DNA from: Antitrichia curtipendula
Taxonomy: Eukaryota > Streptophyta > Bryopsida > Hypnales > Leucodontaceae
DNA length: 64,000 nt
Reading direction: 5' to 3'
Assembly (NCBI GenBank): GCA_951230915.1
Contig: OX579637.1
Span: 4,960,001-5,024,000 of the forward strand
A model generated the notes under the pieces. That model saw only the letters and a list, made by a program, of their open reading frames with translations, was not told the DNA's origin and ran no database searches. Each line of letters begins with the position of its first letter. Position 1 is the first letter of the stretch. Made by a program: the position numbers and the translations under genes. This document shows positions 1-13,716 of this stretch, one piece after another.

Positions 1-229
1 TTCTTTGGTCTCGGCATCATGATGAAATCACGATTAGAAGTGCACTTGCAAATTCTAATCCACAAGGCAAAATACGATTTGTCAGATGATCATACACAAA
101 ATCTGGAAAAAAAAAGCAACAAGTAACATCTAGAAATCACACTCTTATCTTCCCTTAGAAAGGAGCCAATGGAGGATAAACCACCAAGCTCTTCGCTCTC
201 TCTTGCATAATACAAGGGGGAAGATAAAA
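1..229. other. Non-coding AT-rich flank
   Basis: No convincing coding sequence or RNA gene is seen. A short open frame on the minus strand has no recognisable protein pattern. Confidence 0.5.
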
Positions 230-720
230 GTGAGGACCGGACGAGCCGTCCGACTCTCTTATCCAAGGTGGACGCCTCGACCGTCCGCCTGATTGGACGG
301 ACCCAACGAGGCGGACGGACAGTCGTCCGCCTCGTCAAGACCGTCGATCAGGCGGATGCCACCCGTCTGACTCATCGGATGGCCATGATGAATCAGACGG
401 CCGCCGTCTTCTCTGGGCCGTCCAACCCTCTTATCGAAGGCGGACGCCTCGACCGTCCGCCTCGTTAGGACCGTCCAATTAGGCGGACGCCACCCATCCG
501 ACTCATCGGACGGCCCCAATGAATCGGACTGCCATTGTCCTCTCTGGGCCGTCCGATTGATCGGACGAGTTCGGCGAAGGCGTCGGAATGTCGGACGAGC
601 CCGTCCAATCAGCGAGCGCGTGGGCAATCCGCCTGATTGGACAGCCCCTCTCAAGTGGAGATGAAACTAGGAGATTTTTCGAGGCCGTCCGACTAGGCGG
701 ACGCCTGCATCATCTGACTC
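230..720. repeat. GGACG-rich degenerate repeat array
   Basis: A GC-rich island in AT-rich DNA, made of imperfect units built on GTCCGCCTGATTGGACGG and its reverse complement, many of them short palindromes around GATTGATC or GATTGG. Long open frames on both strands follow from the lack of AT-rich stop codons and are not genes. A similar island lies at 4,970-5,416, on the other side of the RING-type pseudogene. Both resemble the inside of the hAT-type MITE at 54,898-55,200, so they may be remnants of related MITEs (inference). Confidence 0.7.
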
Positions 721-2620
721 CTAAAACAACCTTGACCAGCGAATAATGACAAGGATGGGAAAGACAAAATTTTCATCGAGATCCACTTTCTTACTTAAAG
801 AACTTGAATCATTAAATAGAACTCCAACAATTTTTTCATGCAATGATCTTCAATCTTATACCCTTGACCCTATACCCTAAACCTTATACCTTAAAACCTA
901 AATTCTAAATTGTATACCCTAAAGTCACAAACGTAAGAAATCATAACTACTTTAAAATATGAAAACAAATGCAAATTAAGTTCCTCAAGAAATATATGGA
1001 CCATCTTCAATTAAGGACTTAGCTTGAGGATTCTTAATTGGGTTTAGGTGTTTCTTGAATTCATAGCACACACAAGTTCGCAAATAATTTTGAAGTCAAT
1101 TTTTAATTTTTTATGTGAATATTTTTTGTTAAACAAATTCAGTAATAGACTTTTTATGTAACTTTATCAACACCATTGTCCCACATTAGTTGAATGAATT
1201 TATACCTCAAAGAATTCACCAATGTGCAATTGTGCATGGAATTTAAAAATTAAAATATTTACTTCTCTAGCTTTTCTAAATTAGGATGTTTGGTCATTCA
1301 ACCCTTTTAAGAATATTCACGTACGTCTTTCACCTTGTGCATTTTAGCCAAAATTTAGGCTATTGAGTTATGAATTAATGTGAAATGTTTAATCCCTAGT
1401 TTTTAGGCACCTTGTTTAACTACATTTTTTTGCTTTGAACCTTTTTAACTAAAAAAGGCTGCTCTAGTGATGGTGAATTTCTAATTTTATATGATAAACA
1501 ACTGAGTTGAGAATCTAAAAAAAAAGATATTTAAAAAGAAACACTTAGTTTTCACTCATTAAAAAATTGTTAAGTAGAAGTAGATTCAAGATTGAAGGAT
1601 AAATTAAATCATTAATAGCTCTAAGATAGAATTGAAATATACTAATTTCAACAGTGAGATTGTTCTAGCAAGGAATCCTGAACTCGTGAAACTTTTTTTT
1701 TTTGTAAATGTTAGAATTCAATTCAGAAATAAATCCTCCAAGTTATTTATTCTAAAAGACACCAAAAACACTCAAAAAATTACAAAAAATATTGAGGCCG
1801 TAGGAGCCTGCCTAAAAATTTGAAATCCATTTTGTCTCCCGATGAGACAATGGGACTTTAGGGGTTAAACTCAAAAGATCTACACATTCATTTTCTTAGA
1901 TTTGTGAAGTAGAAATTGGTGCACTATCATATGAAAAATAATACGCAAATAACTTTCGGAAGAATTGAAGAATTGTTAATCCCAATTAATTAGAAAAAAT
2001 ATTCTAATAGACAATTAATATTCTTTGATATCAATTTCAAATTTTAGAAACATAAGACAATTCTATATGTTTTTTCTAACTTCATGATCCACACTCCGCA
2101 AGACCGCAACATATAACTCCGAATGATTTTTGACAAAATTATTTCATTTATTTGACATTGAATGGGGCAATTTCTTATAAGTAGGTAATTAGGTATCAAT
2201 CTATACTATCATGACCAAAATGATTTTTTAATATTACATCAAAATATTACCACACATCCATTTTCAAAATACACTTCTAATTTGGACAACATTTATATGA
2301 ATGACATGAACCCTAAACCCTAAATCCTAAATCCTGTACTACAACTTTGTATACAAATATTTTAAAAGATTGTGACTTTGATGCAATAGTATTATATAAG
2401 TACATAGCAATTGTTTCTAGTTTCATGACATTAAGTTGGATTTGGCTTACTTTGACAAATTTCTTCATAAAAACAATTATTTTAAAATTGAGATGTCTTA
2501 TAATATATAGTATCATATGATTAAAATCCAAATAAGTTTTTGAATAATTAAATCTATAATCTATCATAGAAAAATTAGGAATTTTTTTTTTAGAACTATA
2601 GATAGCATTTCATTTTGATC
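721..2620. other. AT-rich non-coding DNA with short telomere-like patches
   Basis: No gene is recognised. Degenerate CCCTAAA-like runs occur near 858-930 (accctataccctaaacc) and 2,309-2,336 (accctaaaccctaaatcc). The rest is AT-rich sequence with homopolymer runs. Confidence 0.5.
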
Positions 2621-2622
2621 TT

Positions 2623-4851
2623 TCAAGATGGGCATTTCAAAATATCATTGAGATGTTTAAGTTCAAGATTGAACCTAAAAATATAATGTGCACATTGAAG
2701 AATGAACTTTGATATTTGGCCCGTGAGGGGTTCAATGTCTTTGAAGTATTTACATTGGATGCCTGCTGTCATGAAGGCACACTCTTTGGAGGTGACTTGG
2801 GATTTTTGGAGAGTAGTCATCTTTGTCTTCAATCTTCCGTTTATTTTTCCTCGTGGGAGACAAATCTACTTCCTCTGCCTTTAACGCTCTCAAAGCCGAA
2901 TAAATCTTTTCTATCATAACATTTACCGTTGTCATCATCTCGAGGGGTCAATCAGATTGCTTGCCCTGTGCCATGTAGAAAAGTCCTCCACGTTGTTATG
3001 ATGTTGGTGATCCTCTTATCAAATGCACTTGCCACCTCCACGAATGCATGTCCTATGCTTGATAGCCCATCTACATTAAAAGCAACACAAACTTGCGCAG
3101 CTTCTTCCAATTTTGATAAGAAGAGGGACCTCCCTATTAAACTATGATTGTATGCCCCGTACTGCTCATTGAACTTTTGGGATGGTTGCACTTCTATCCA
3201 GACACCATCTTCTCCTTTCCGCACTTTTTTTCAGGAAATCGAAAGAACTTTTGATGTGAGATGCTCCAGTGCCCCTCCATGCTACGACAAAACAATTCTT
3301 GAGCCTCCAAGTCTTCAATACCCCTGGCCCGCAACTCCACCTCTCTATTAAGCGTCATCCAGTCAAAGTCATCCAATTCGTCATTGTAGTTCTCACAAAC
3401 ATCATGCATGAGGTTTTGCAAATTCAAATTATAGTTCGCCCCCAATTAATGTAATTTTGGAATAGAAATGGCTTTTGGTCAAGTGGAAGGGTCCATCGAT
3501 TGTATTCGTGGCTAGGGGGCATGCTCTCCTCATGCCCAACCATTTCGAAAACCTAGGGTTCAAAGGAAAACAACACTCGAGACAAATCGAACGAATGAGG
3601 GATGATTTCACCATACACATGATATGGAAAGTGTGGCGACATTGGCCCATGATAAAGGAGCCCTCGAGACTAAAATGAACTAGACAAAGGCTGCATTTAT
3701 CCTTCAATAGTTCCTTATTTGAACTTTCACCATGCACTACTATCTTGTCCCCCTCTTAGAAGTGCGCTGAGTGCGTATTGTAAGGGGCCCAACCTTCTTC
3801 TAGTTCCAAGGTTCAATTGATGGAGTGCGACGCAATCTTTTGCGCGTCATTCAATCGCTCAAACATTGCATCCATGTCCCCCCAATATGTGACGTCAATT
3901 GAACCCCTATGATGTACCTCAAACATCCTTCTAATAGATAGGAGGTCGGAGGAAATGGCATCGCATTGTTCCTTTGACTTTATGACTAATTTGAGAAGCC
4001 CTTTCATTGCTTGGATTACTATAGACAGTTTGTCTTGTAGTTTTTGAACCCACGTCAACCAACGAGTGTCGGAACTGCTCTTTGGCAAGCATTTATCTAG
4101 CTCCACTATTTGCATCATTTTCTGATACTCTGCCTCCAAATAGACGTTTTGTTGGGTTACCGACTCTAACTTATGCTTCACCTCTTCGAACTCGCGGCCT
4201 TCCGTTTGCATGGACGCGTCTTGGAATGTGGGTCTCGGATTATCCATGACGATTTCGGACATTACTTTTTTTTGGTTGTTTTTTTCAACCGCTTTTATAC
4301 GCATGGCTCCGCCGATCTTTGGAAGAACACATCCCCCATCCTTGAAATTCTTTTGCTTGAACACTACAATTTCGTACTCCAATTTCTCGACAAATTTCCT
4401 TTGAGCAACTAGAGCGTCATATCAACGATCCTATGCGTTCGAAAATCTTTCATAATTAGTGCACACTTCTTTGAATGCACCAATCAATTGTTTGTGCTCT
4501 TCTTTCAGTTTCTCGTGCTCTACCTTCAAGGCCTTGTAATTCTCATTCTCTTCAGTCAAGATGTGCAGCCTGCAATAATTTAAAACCTCTTGTGTGAATA
4601 ATGTGGGCCTTGCGAGGCCACAACTTGTCGATGTGATACATTTTCACATATTTTTTGCACATTTTGGAGGTCCAATAATTTTCTTCCTCCTTCTCCCATT
4701 TGCTCTCCGCCTTGATATTTTGATCATCTAAAATGTCAAAGTGAAGCTCGTGGGAAGCCCCCTTTAATTTTGTCTTCCCACGATTGCCACCTCTTGAAGT
4801 CATCGCTACAGTACCCTCGCTCGTACCTTCCGCCATCATGATTGACGACAA
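2623..4851 (-). pseudogene. RING-H2 / coiled-coil protein, TE-associated, broken
   Basis: Reading right to left, a run of minus-strand frames looks like one decayed gene. 4,552-4,851 gives a charged N-terminal part (motif HELHFDILDD). 3,813-4,382 gives a helical coiled-coil-like part (EEVKHKLESV). 3,429-3,737 carries an RING-H2 pattern: CSLC, then CRHTFHIMC, then CLEC with FPL after it. 3,194-3,445 and 2,623-3,224 continue with acidic and basic segments. Frames change between segments, so it is either a multi-exon gene or a frameshifted pseudogene, and no clean splice chain could be proven. A relative of the N-terminal part lies at about 36,540-36,645 and 40,150-40,320. Function is unknown. 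The RING-H2 domain family usually acts in ubiquitin transfer, but that role is not shown here. Confidence 0.5.
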
Positions 4852-4969
4852 GTGATATCAAAATAATTGACCTCACTCTCCACCCGTATAGGAGCAACTA
4901 GCACAATGAAGCAATAGGTGCCACTTCCGACACGGGTTTAAACTCTAATGGAGAGAAGAAGTGAGGAAG

Positions 4970-5416
4970 AATGGAAGGGCCGTCCGCCTTTATACCCGTC
5001 CGCAACCAAACCTAATGTAGGTTCGGCGGCGAACACCCTCCGAAACCTCCTGAAGCGGACTCGGTCGTCTGATTGATCGGACAAACCTACTGTCCGATTG
5101 AGCAAACGGTCTGACCGTCCGCTCGATCGGACGGACGACCTAAAATCGCTTGATTAGACGGTCGGACCATACGAGTCAAATCCCCCGTCGGCCGGCCGTG
5201 CCGTTGCGCCACTGGTTGGTCCGCGCAACTGCCCGTTCGAAAAAACGCCTATCCGAAAAAACGCCCGACCAAACCGTTCGCCTGTTCGTTGGTCGCCGTC
5301 CATCGGACGGTGGCCACTACATCCACTGCATCCGTGACAACATCCGTGGACGCTGCGTCCGGACGTCCGGTTTTTGGACATGATTTGCCCCTGAACGTTC
5401 CAACTCGTCAACCCTG
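4970..5416. repeat. GGACG-rich repeat, probable hAT-MITE remnant
   Basis: A GC-rich island with the same GTCCG/CGGAC units as 230-720. Its right edge is TCAACCCTG at 5,408-5,416, close to the GACAACCCTG right end of the intact MITE at 55,191-55,200. No matching left end with target duplication was found, so the MITE assignment is an inference. Confidence 0.5.
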
Positions 5417-7626
5417 ATTGAAAATGGAAATTGGCAGACCCTAACTAAGTAAATTAAATTCCACGGTCATAGGGGCAGTGGTCATAGGTATCCCAAAATT
5501 ATTATAAATAGTAATATTTTTTCTTTTTCTTTTTAAAATTCTCCCAAAAGAAAAATTTGGTTTAATAAAAGCTCAATTTTTTTTTAAAGGGCTCTATGCT
5601 CGCAAACTCCATGCTCACAGTTCACAAGCTCACCGCTCTATGCTCACACACTAGCGTCGTTGCTTGACGCACCAAGTGATCCTACAAAGATATCAACAAA
5701 GTCGACATTAGAATTCAGTCCTCATCCATATGAATCACTCCTCTTTCCTTCCCCTAAATACAGACTAGTGTTAATTCTTCTATCAACAACAAACAATAGT
5801 TCCACAAAATACGCTCCTCAACTGATTGCCAACCCAGACATGAATAACTTAAGCCTGAGCTCTGTGTGAACCCTATTGGCCTTGAATCTAAATGATCCAA
5901 TGGGCAAATGTGTTATGCAACAATCATCTTGTCTTCAAAGCTTATCCTTTGGAATTCTGAAGATAATCCAGTAAAACTGCGAAGTAATGACAACAAAGCA
6001 TTGTGAATTCCTATGTCATTTGTATTGTGAATAAGAAATGACCTAGTACTATGAATTTGTACTTTTAGAATACACTCTCTTAAGTAATTCAAGAAACTCT
6101 TACCATAATTTTCAAACGCAGACACAATCAAAAACAACAAATCCTGCCTTGAAGTGATGGATTTATGAATAGCAAGAACACACAAATTTGATGAAAATAT
6201 CAATGTCCTGCATTTATATCACAATCTACTTCAGCAAATGGCTCCGTATTTACTTTCTAACACATGCTTATTGATTCTTATAAACTACCTCAAAACGAAT
6301 TGTACATCTGATTCAAACATGTTTTACTACTATCCCACAAACGACTCTTTACCTTCTTCAGCAACTCACTTGTATTGCATGATGATTAATGCAGTTTCCG
6401 TTTACAACCATTGACCTAAACACTAGACTTCATTTTAGTTAATGGATAGAATATATCTTCACTTACAATTTTTGGACATAATTATATAATCATCATTGAT
6501 ACAAAAATGTTTCTACATCACTCTTGCTGTGAAGCTTCCTAATGAAACTATTGCCTTCGCATTTCCATTTTTGAATGAAAAAAAATACAACTTTAGTAGT
6601 ATATGACACAGGATCCGATACTCTTCCTCAACACTTAAATTGGCGCCAACTGGGTCCATACTAGAACACAAACACTGTGATTGCTCTACAACTATTTCAC
6701 TTCTGGTTCACAACGGTGACCGGAACATCCGTATTGAATTTTGAATCAAAAGATAAAACCTTACTTGAGCTATATTGCATTCAATATTTCTTCACTCATG
6801 AATGTCCATTACGTAGGCTTCCCAAAATATATGATTGTCAAATTGTCTACGCATTTGTGGATATGACTGAGACTTTGTTCCTAATTCAAGAATAGTTGAC
6901 GCACGTTGTATTCTTTGTAAACCCTGCAATGGATTTCTGTTGGTTCTACATATCAGTACATGAAGAAACTGACTACTACTCTATACCTACTGACTTCTCC
7001 TTTAAGACAAGTAATGCAACCCTCAAATGAAACAATAAAGCACACCATTAGATTTCACTGCAATTCTAATGGATTGATTTTTTCATCACTCAAACAAATT
7101 GAGCAAAAATCAGTTTATTGTTAGTTGCAAATAAAGAGTTCTCCGCTATTTTTGCTTAATAGGTAACCCAATTTTACGCATGAACGCATTTATCGATACG
7201 ATTGCAAAATCTGCCAAGTACATCAGTATATGATACCACTAGTATTCTTCTTAAGATTTGAAATGGGGTCGAATTTGTTCTATATTAATACATGATGGAT
7301 TCAACGACCTTTCAAGGTAATTTGTCTATGTTCACACTTCACTTCATAAAATACAAGTACTTTCCAATAAACAAACCTTAATAGCAGCGCACACTATTGC
7401 AATTCCAGCAAAGACAGCTATCGATACATATATCAATTCCCTTACTTTACAGTAGTGGACCCTGAAAATGTCAAACCACTAACACTTACATTGAGTTTAC
7501 TTTTTGCATGACTACCGTTTTGTTGTTCACACTTCTTCATTCAATTTGTTTATTTTTCAATAAACAGGATGTTACAATCCAGGAATTCCACTAACGAAAC
7601 CATTTTTTGAAGGCTAGAAGAAACCA
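5417..7626. other. AT-rich non-coding DNA
   Basis: Only short frames without protein-like patterns are present, on either strand. It probably belongs to the CACTA element whose transposase lies just downstream, but no CACTA end was found here. Confidence 0.4.
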
Positions 7627-9041
7627 TTAATACTCTATGAAAGCAGTCCTTCTATACAATTCAAAGACACACGTAAGAGCATGATGAAGGGAATGCACCA
7701 TCCAATACGAGAGATCATAGAAAGCACTCTTCCATTTCATGTAATGACGTTTGACAAGGTCATTGTCTGAATTCTTGATTCCGCCTTCATTTAAAAAGTC
7801 TTCTTTTTTGGTACCCCATTGAAGAAGTTCTTGACCTGTTGGTCTCTCTGGAGGCATGTCATACTTTGGCTGGTTATTGAATGTAGATGTAGCCCTTCGA
7901 AATGGATGATTAGCATCTAGGTATTGTCTCCTACCTAGGTATATCATTTTCTTTAGCAGTAGAGCATGCTCAGCACATGTTTTTGGACCACAAAGGAGGC
8001 AACCTTTGTAACCATGAATTTGTTGCCCTGATAGAAGCCCATAAGAGGAAAAAGCATTAATTGTCCACAATAACAACAATCTTATGGTAAACAATCTTTC
8101 CCCCTCTACTTTTGACATATCAATTGCCGATACACTTCTCTAGAGCTTCAATAAATAAAAAATAACCGAACACAAGAAAACATCAACAGTCTCGGCTATT
8201 GCAAATTTTGGACAAAGCATTAGCACAGCAAGGGGTTTGAAAAACTTTTTTGTAAAAAGCCAAGGTAGAAGATTGTAAATCATTATAAGGAACATCCAAG
8301 TAGAGTGCTTGATAGCATTATTCTTGAATGGAATAATGCCATCTACAACAAGATCCAAACAAAGATTGGTCTTTATTTCAACAAAGTCGGGATGAATTTG
8401 ATCCAGGTTCTTCCATTGCAAACTATCTACTGCAGATCTCATCATTTGCCTTCTTGGTCTATTGCTATCATACCAAGTTATATATTTGGCAACTTTTGGA
8501 CATTTGAACATTCGCCTCAAATGTTGAATAACATTGAAGTACTGCACAACTCTTTGTGGCACTTTGTTCAATCCTAAAATATAACGATGTAGCTTGCATG
8601 CTGGGCACTCAATGAGCTCCTCATTGTCCCCTTCGTATAGCACATGCCCATTAGGACAGCAATGAACTTGCCAATGTGTTAGTCCCAACCTCATTAGCAT
8701 AGTCTTTACCTCATAAGATCTTCGTGGAAAGCAATTAGAGGTGGGAAGAAGGTCTCCGGCTATCCACATGAGCAACGCATCCATGAATGTGTGCGGCACA
8801 AAGTATAGACTATACAAGGAGAAGAATACAATGCTGCACTAGAGATGATTTAGAGTGCTCCCTTCGAAGACTGGTTCAATGGATTCTTGTACCAAGTACT
8901 CCAAGTTTTCTTTGTTCCACGGTCCATCACCATCTTTGTTGTTCGCATCCTCTGCTGGTGAACCATCCTCATGAAGAACATCATCGTGGATTTCATATAC
9001 CCGACCGAAGGTATCTCTGGCCATATTTTCCACATCAACAA
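7627..9041 (-). pseudogene. CACTA (CMC) TNP2-like transposase, central part
   Basis: Two consecutive minus-strand segments match the TNP2 family layout. The upstream part (8,839-9,033) ends in the family pattern PVFEGSTLNHL. After an in-frame TAG it runs into 8,140-8,817, which has FMDALLMWIAGDLLPTSN, then CPNGHVLYEG, then the zinc-binding CPAC, then NLLPWL. The next part (7,627-8,118) has LLWTINAFSSYGLLSGQ and the cysteine pair CLLC, followed by the family's FRRA and QELLQWG region. The catalytic core is therefore recognisable but interrupted by stop codons and frame breaks. It would have cut and pasted CACTA elements in the nucleus. The exon at 9,389-9,646 supplies the N-terminus. No complete C-terminus is seen. 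Confidence 0.85.
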
Positions 9042-9388
9042 CGCTCCTCTTTGGCTACGTAAATCCTTCCTTTATATCCTCATCTTGCTCATGAAGATAG
9101 AATTCTTCTTGTCGATGTCGGCATCTAGTAGGACGCTGCACGTTTTGCTTGTCTACAGTCTGTCAATCAGTATTCACGACAATAGTAGGAGTTTGCAATT
9201 CATGAAATCATGACACTTTTATAGTACAAGTATTATTTTAGTATGTGCACACTTCCTTGTATATCCATCACTATGATACATTTGCAGCATCTTTTCATAT
9301 ACTATCACATAATATTAGTGCAGGATTTGTGAGGCACCGTAGGAACAATGGTCACTAGAACTTATAAAACGGTTGTCTTGCAACACAC

Positions 9389-9646
9389 TTAAAATGCATG
9401 TAGAAGAGAGAAAATAAAAAAATAAAAAGATGCGGTTAATTGAAAATAAGTACTTACTATAACTGGGTATATCAAATATGGATTGCGTCCATGCCTACCA
9501 TGGTGCCTTGCAATGATTTCGACTGTTTCCAATCGACCGCCTCTACAGCATGTGTATGCACAAGGATATTTACATAAGCCCAACCTATTTGCTATAGAGC
9601 TCTCTTTGTGGTAAGCCACGCATAATCTTTGAAGCATACTGCACAA
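9389..9646 (-). pseudogene. CACTA transposase-associated N-terminal exon
   Basis: The peptide pattern YPCAYTCCRGGRLETVE followed by ARHHGRHGRNPYLIYP matches the small cysteine-rich transposase-associated domain that precedes TNP2 cores (CPCxxCRxxR...RHLxxHG). The open frame runs on past the domain into hydrophobic, intron-like sequence. A donor (GTAAGT-like) lies just after the domain, so this is probably the first exon of the TNP2 pseudogene at 7,627-9,041. Confidence 0.7.
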
Positions 9647-12600
9647 TCCTTGTCATGGAAAAGTATACGCTAATCTTCTGCTCAGTACCTACTATAATAA
9701 ATTTCTCAGGTAGCAATTTAAGTAAGTGCATTGGTTTCATGCACCTGCAATACAAAAACAAATTTTATACAACAAAGACATGTAAATATGACGATTGCTC
9801 AGAATTGCATCCTTTAGGTTCCTAAGGCACCTAAAGAAGGCAAACACAATCTTAAATTCTTTGCATCACCTTGTACTACAAAAAAGAGGTAGGCGCACAA
9901 CGTGTCTTACAGCAATATTCCAATCTCTACAAGTTTGCCTACGCTTTTCAAGATATAGTATCACTATGAACACTAGAACTTGTAGAGTGCAATAAATTCA
10001 TTCCGCAATTCCACTAACATGCTCCTACATATTGCAAATGTTAGTCCATAGGGCAACAAATATATTGACACATTGCACAAACAGGTATTGTTACACTGCT
10101 CCATGTATAGCGGACATATTTTTTAGTGCATTGACTCATTCTAGACAGTACTTACTGAAAAACTTGTGGACAAGACTACAATGCCTATAGTCTTTCCAAA
10201 GTCTCACCTATATTATTGCCAATTTAGAAACTTCAAAATTGTAGGTGCGTAGGAAAAGGGTTACATTTACGGAACTGTCCATCTTTAGAATTTAAATTGA
10301 CACAACACCTTAGAAGATGGAAAACAATTCCTTCTATGCTCTATCTACCGTACTGGGATTTGTACATACATGTCAACAATTCAATGCATCCGACCAAAGG
10401 AATTCCACGTAATTCACAAAAAATCTATTGTTTAAAACCTACTCAAAGTGACCTTCATGTGTCTGTTCAGATTCTGACACTTTAGAAAGGATATAACACT
10501 TATTGTTTGTTAGATAACTTCCTCTAGTTTCTGCCAAAGAAAGTGCAACACATACTGGTTTTATTATGGAGCTCGAAAATAGTGTTGCATCTCTTATTCT
10601 TTGATTGTCAACTAATGGATTAGTAATTACTAGTAGTCAAACTTTGCTCTAAGTGGACAACAAAGTACTTCACATCATGTATGCTCGAAAACCTTCTTGA
10701 ACTTTGGTATAAGGTCATCAATACATGATGACTCACTCTCTGTTCAGCTCTGTTTCAACTTATCTGGTTTGACTATGTTCAAAATTTGATATGCACAGCG
10801 TTCTTATCCTTACGGCCGGTACTTATTTCCTTTTTTTTGGAACAGGCATTGTACACCTTGTGTACACTGCTCCAGCAAATGAAATTGACGCATTACGGCA
10901 ACAAAGTCTCACACATTACTATCTAATACTTGGTGTAGCATAACTATTTTCCTTTCTGTGGAATCATCAAAGACAATTTTCAGACTATTGTTTGTTTAGA
11001 GGAAGTTGAGAAGGACTAACCAAATTTCCAACCGCAATTTCTCTCTTCAAGTCGCTTACTGTGTGTTATGGATAAGATTGCTGAGAATGCCAAGATTGTC
11101 TTCAATAAAGTACTTAATTCTGTTGACAAGATTAGAGAACTATAATGAAAACCTCCGATTACATGTTTGTAACATTAATGACAACGTATTCCAACTAAGA
11201 TTGAAAGTGGCACAGAAATAAAAAAATAGAAAGCACCTCATAATGTAATTCACTTTTGCAATCATTCGTAAAACTGCATTACTCTCTCTATTGCTATTGA
11301 AGATGATGCCAATAATATAGAGAAACAACAGTTGTGACCCAGTGCACACCACAACATTTTTCAAGTGAAGACTTCAGCGCTTGCATTTTTTACCTTTCTT
11401 GATAACCGGCATTTAAATAGTAAGCGGTGGAAATGTGGAAGTTCTAGTACACACTTCTACTTAGGTTCTTGTCTGTGCATTACAAAATCTGGTCCTTCAC
11501 ATGCATTAAGCTTCAATTGCATTTGTATACTTCATTTGTATAGTACAGTCTTTTTCGTCAGCCAAAACTGAAACCTGAAATTAAATGGTCCCACTTAACA
11601 GAATTAAACAATTGATGACAAAATAGCTTGCATAGTGGATGTGCAATAAATGGCTTGCATAGTGGATGTGCAAGCTACATCAATTGTAACAAAGAATCCT
11701 TGATCCCTCACACTAAAGCGGCTGAATATCTAACTAAAGTAGTAGAAGTCGCAAGCAACTTCTACATATTGGTGGCTATTGAAAACTATGACTTTGAGGC
11801 ACATGTCTTTGCATCCATGGAAGTGCATATGCAGTTCAAAGGCTGTTGAAGTTTGAATTTTAGATGATTTATATTGTAGCGCATTAGGAAGTCAATTTTA
11901 GCAAAGAAGCTGCAAACCAACTAGGTTATTATATTTCTAACAACAATATATTTGGTAGAGAACAATAAAAATTGCCATTTCATGAGAAAAAAGCATTCGT
12001 GCAAGAGGAGAACCTCAATTGCAAAGTAGAGGATGAAAAAGGAAGTTCAGACTTTAAAGTAGCGGACTCATAAGCTCATCTTAGGAAGTGCAATCACAAG
12101 AGTAGGAGAAGAGGACATCCACGGAGGACACATTTCCAAAAGTTATTTCTTTATAGTTACCTATGTCTTTTTGTGTAAGTGACTTTGTCATTTTGCACTG
12201 TAGTGTTATATGTAATCGCTATGAGAATTGTAATTTGTACATAAAAATATTTGCTTGTATACTTCATCAGAACGCCACATCTTTGAATTTTTTTATTGTT
12301 CACTATTATGTTATTATTTCCAAAGTTTATGGTACTATTTTTGTAGCTACCGTGACACGACTAATTATACAATCTTACACAGAGTAAGAGCATACCACCT
12401 CCATGTGGAGGACGGCGGCCTGCACTGCCGATTTTGACTTTTGTGTGCCAAAAGAAAGAGGTTTCCAATGCATTCCATAGTTTCACTAGACACTAGTCAA
12501 TTGATTTCACTTTGACTATTACATGGTTGACAAAGAAAACAAGGACACCAAGGCCAGTTCTTTTGTTGATGGAAATGAAGGAGAATGCACTGGAGTTCCT

Positions 12601-13202
12601 TCTCTCATTTATTGTTTCAATTATTATTGTCTTTTGGACATAGAATAAGGATTCGCCATGAGTTTAAAACTATGAGTACAATTTCCAAACTATTATTAAT
12701 TCTTGAAGTGCAAGTTCAGCACATGACGGATACTCCAGAGTAGGAATTCAAAGGGAGTCGTAGTTGCCTTTGGAACTTGCTAGGAGGTCGTTATCTACGT
12801 GGTACCAATGAATTTATACTTAAATAAAAAAAAATTCCAAGAGTTTTTATTCAACAACAGTGTAGTATGGTGAAGTTGTCAAAGATTACTTACGTACTTA
12901 GCAGATGTTGTGTAGTGAAGAACCTTTCATTTGTTTATATTGCATACCATTTGCTGCCCACAAATAAGAAATTGAAAAATATTTTTGTAGAATTTCTCTT
13001 ATTTGGGTGCTTCAATGTTGAGCAATGTATTTGTTTGTGTAGTTTGGCAGCTAACGCCAGCAGACATGGTGACTCGTTTGAAAGTTGGGAATATATTGGA
13101 GCCATGGTTTGCGTCAAAACAGCAGAGTGTGACCAGGTCAAAAAAGAATTCACTTACAATGGCAAATAATGTTGTTCACGACTCACCGACGCAATATCTA
13201 TA
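9647..13202. other. AT-rich non-coding DNA inside CACTA remnant
   Basis: 3.5 kb with only short scattered frames (the longest about 100 codons at 12,867-13,169, plus strand, no recognisable pattern). No RNA gene or repeat array was recognised. A small direct repeat, tggcttgcatagtggatgtg-like, occurs at 11,625-11,675. Confidence 0.4.
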
Positions 13203-13400
13203 GTGCCAAGGCCCAGTAAAAGTGGTAGAGGAAGACCTAAGGGAAAGACCAAAGACGCAAATGCACAAAAGGGGAAAACCAAAATGAAATCTCTTAGTAC
13301 ATCAACCGTGGATGTAGTCCTAGGTATTTCAAAGAATTCCGTTGCTGACCCTAAAAAACGTTGTCAGAAGAGGGCCAAAGATACTATAGCCTACGGTTGA
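13203..13400 (+). CDS. Short AT-hook-like basic ORF, possible exon
   Basis: The 65-codon frame has a clear AT-hook-type core (SGRGRPKGK) in a lysine-rich context, then KKRCQKRAK. AT-hooks bind the minor groove of AT-rich DNA and occur in many plant nuclear proteins. It may be an exon of the accessory gene of the surrounding CACTA remnant. No neighbouring exon could be joined, and the frame ends abruptly, so a chance basic peptide cannot be excluded. Confidence 0.35.
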   Translation: MPRPSKSGRGRPKGKTKDANAQKGKTKMKSLSTSTVDVVLGISKNSVADPKKRCQKRAKDTIAYG

Positions 13401-13716
13401 CATGTGCGAATAGTAGTGCAAGTGGACCAGTTCAAGAGTACACCAACGTCAATGACAATCAACTCAACTCACGAGGATGCCAACAAAAGAATTGCACTAG
13501 AAGAAGTCTCTTTGGTTGCTCGTTATTCTCCTCCACAGTCCTCACAAAAAGAAACAGTCATCGGTAATACACTTTCATTTTCCGGTATGTGAAGTGGTGA
13601 GAATTTCCTAGAAGAGTGAACTTTTCAAATGTCAGCTAAATGTTGCCTTGAGTATCTTCATTGTTTGAGGACAATGACATTTTTAATGATAGCAAATTAG
13701 TAACAAATTGGCACTT

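Noticed and set aside
259..654. 131-codon minus-strand ORF
   Set aside because: It is a translation of the GGACG repeat array; similar open frames appear on the other strand.
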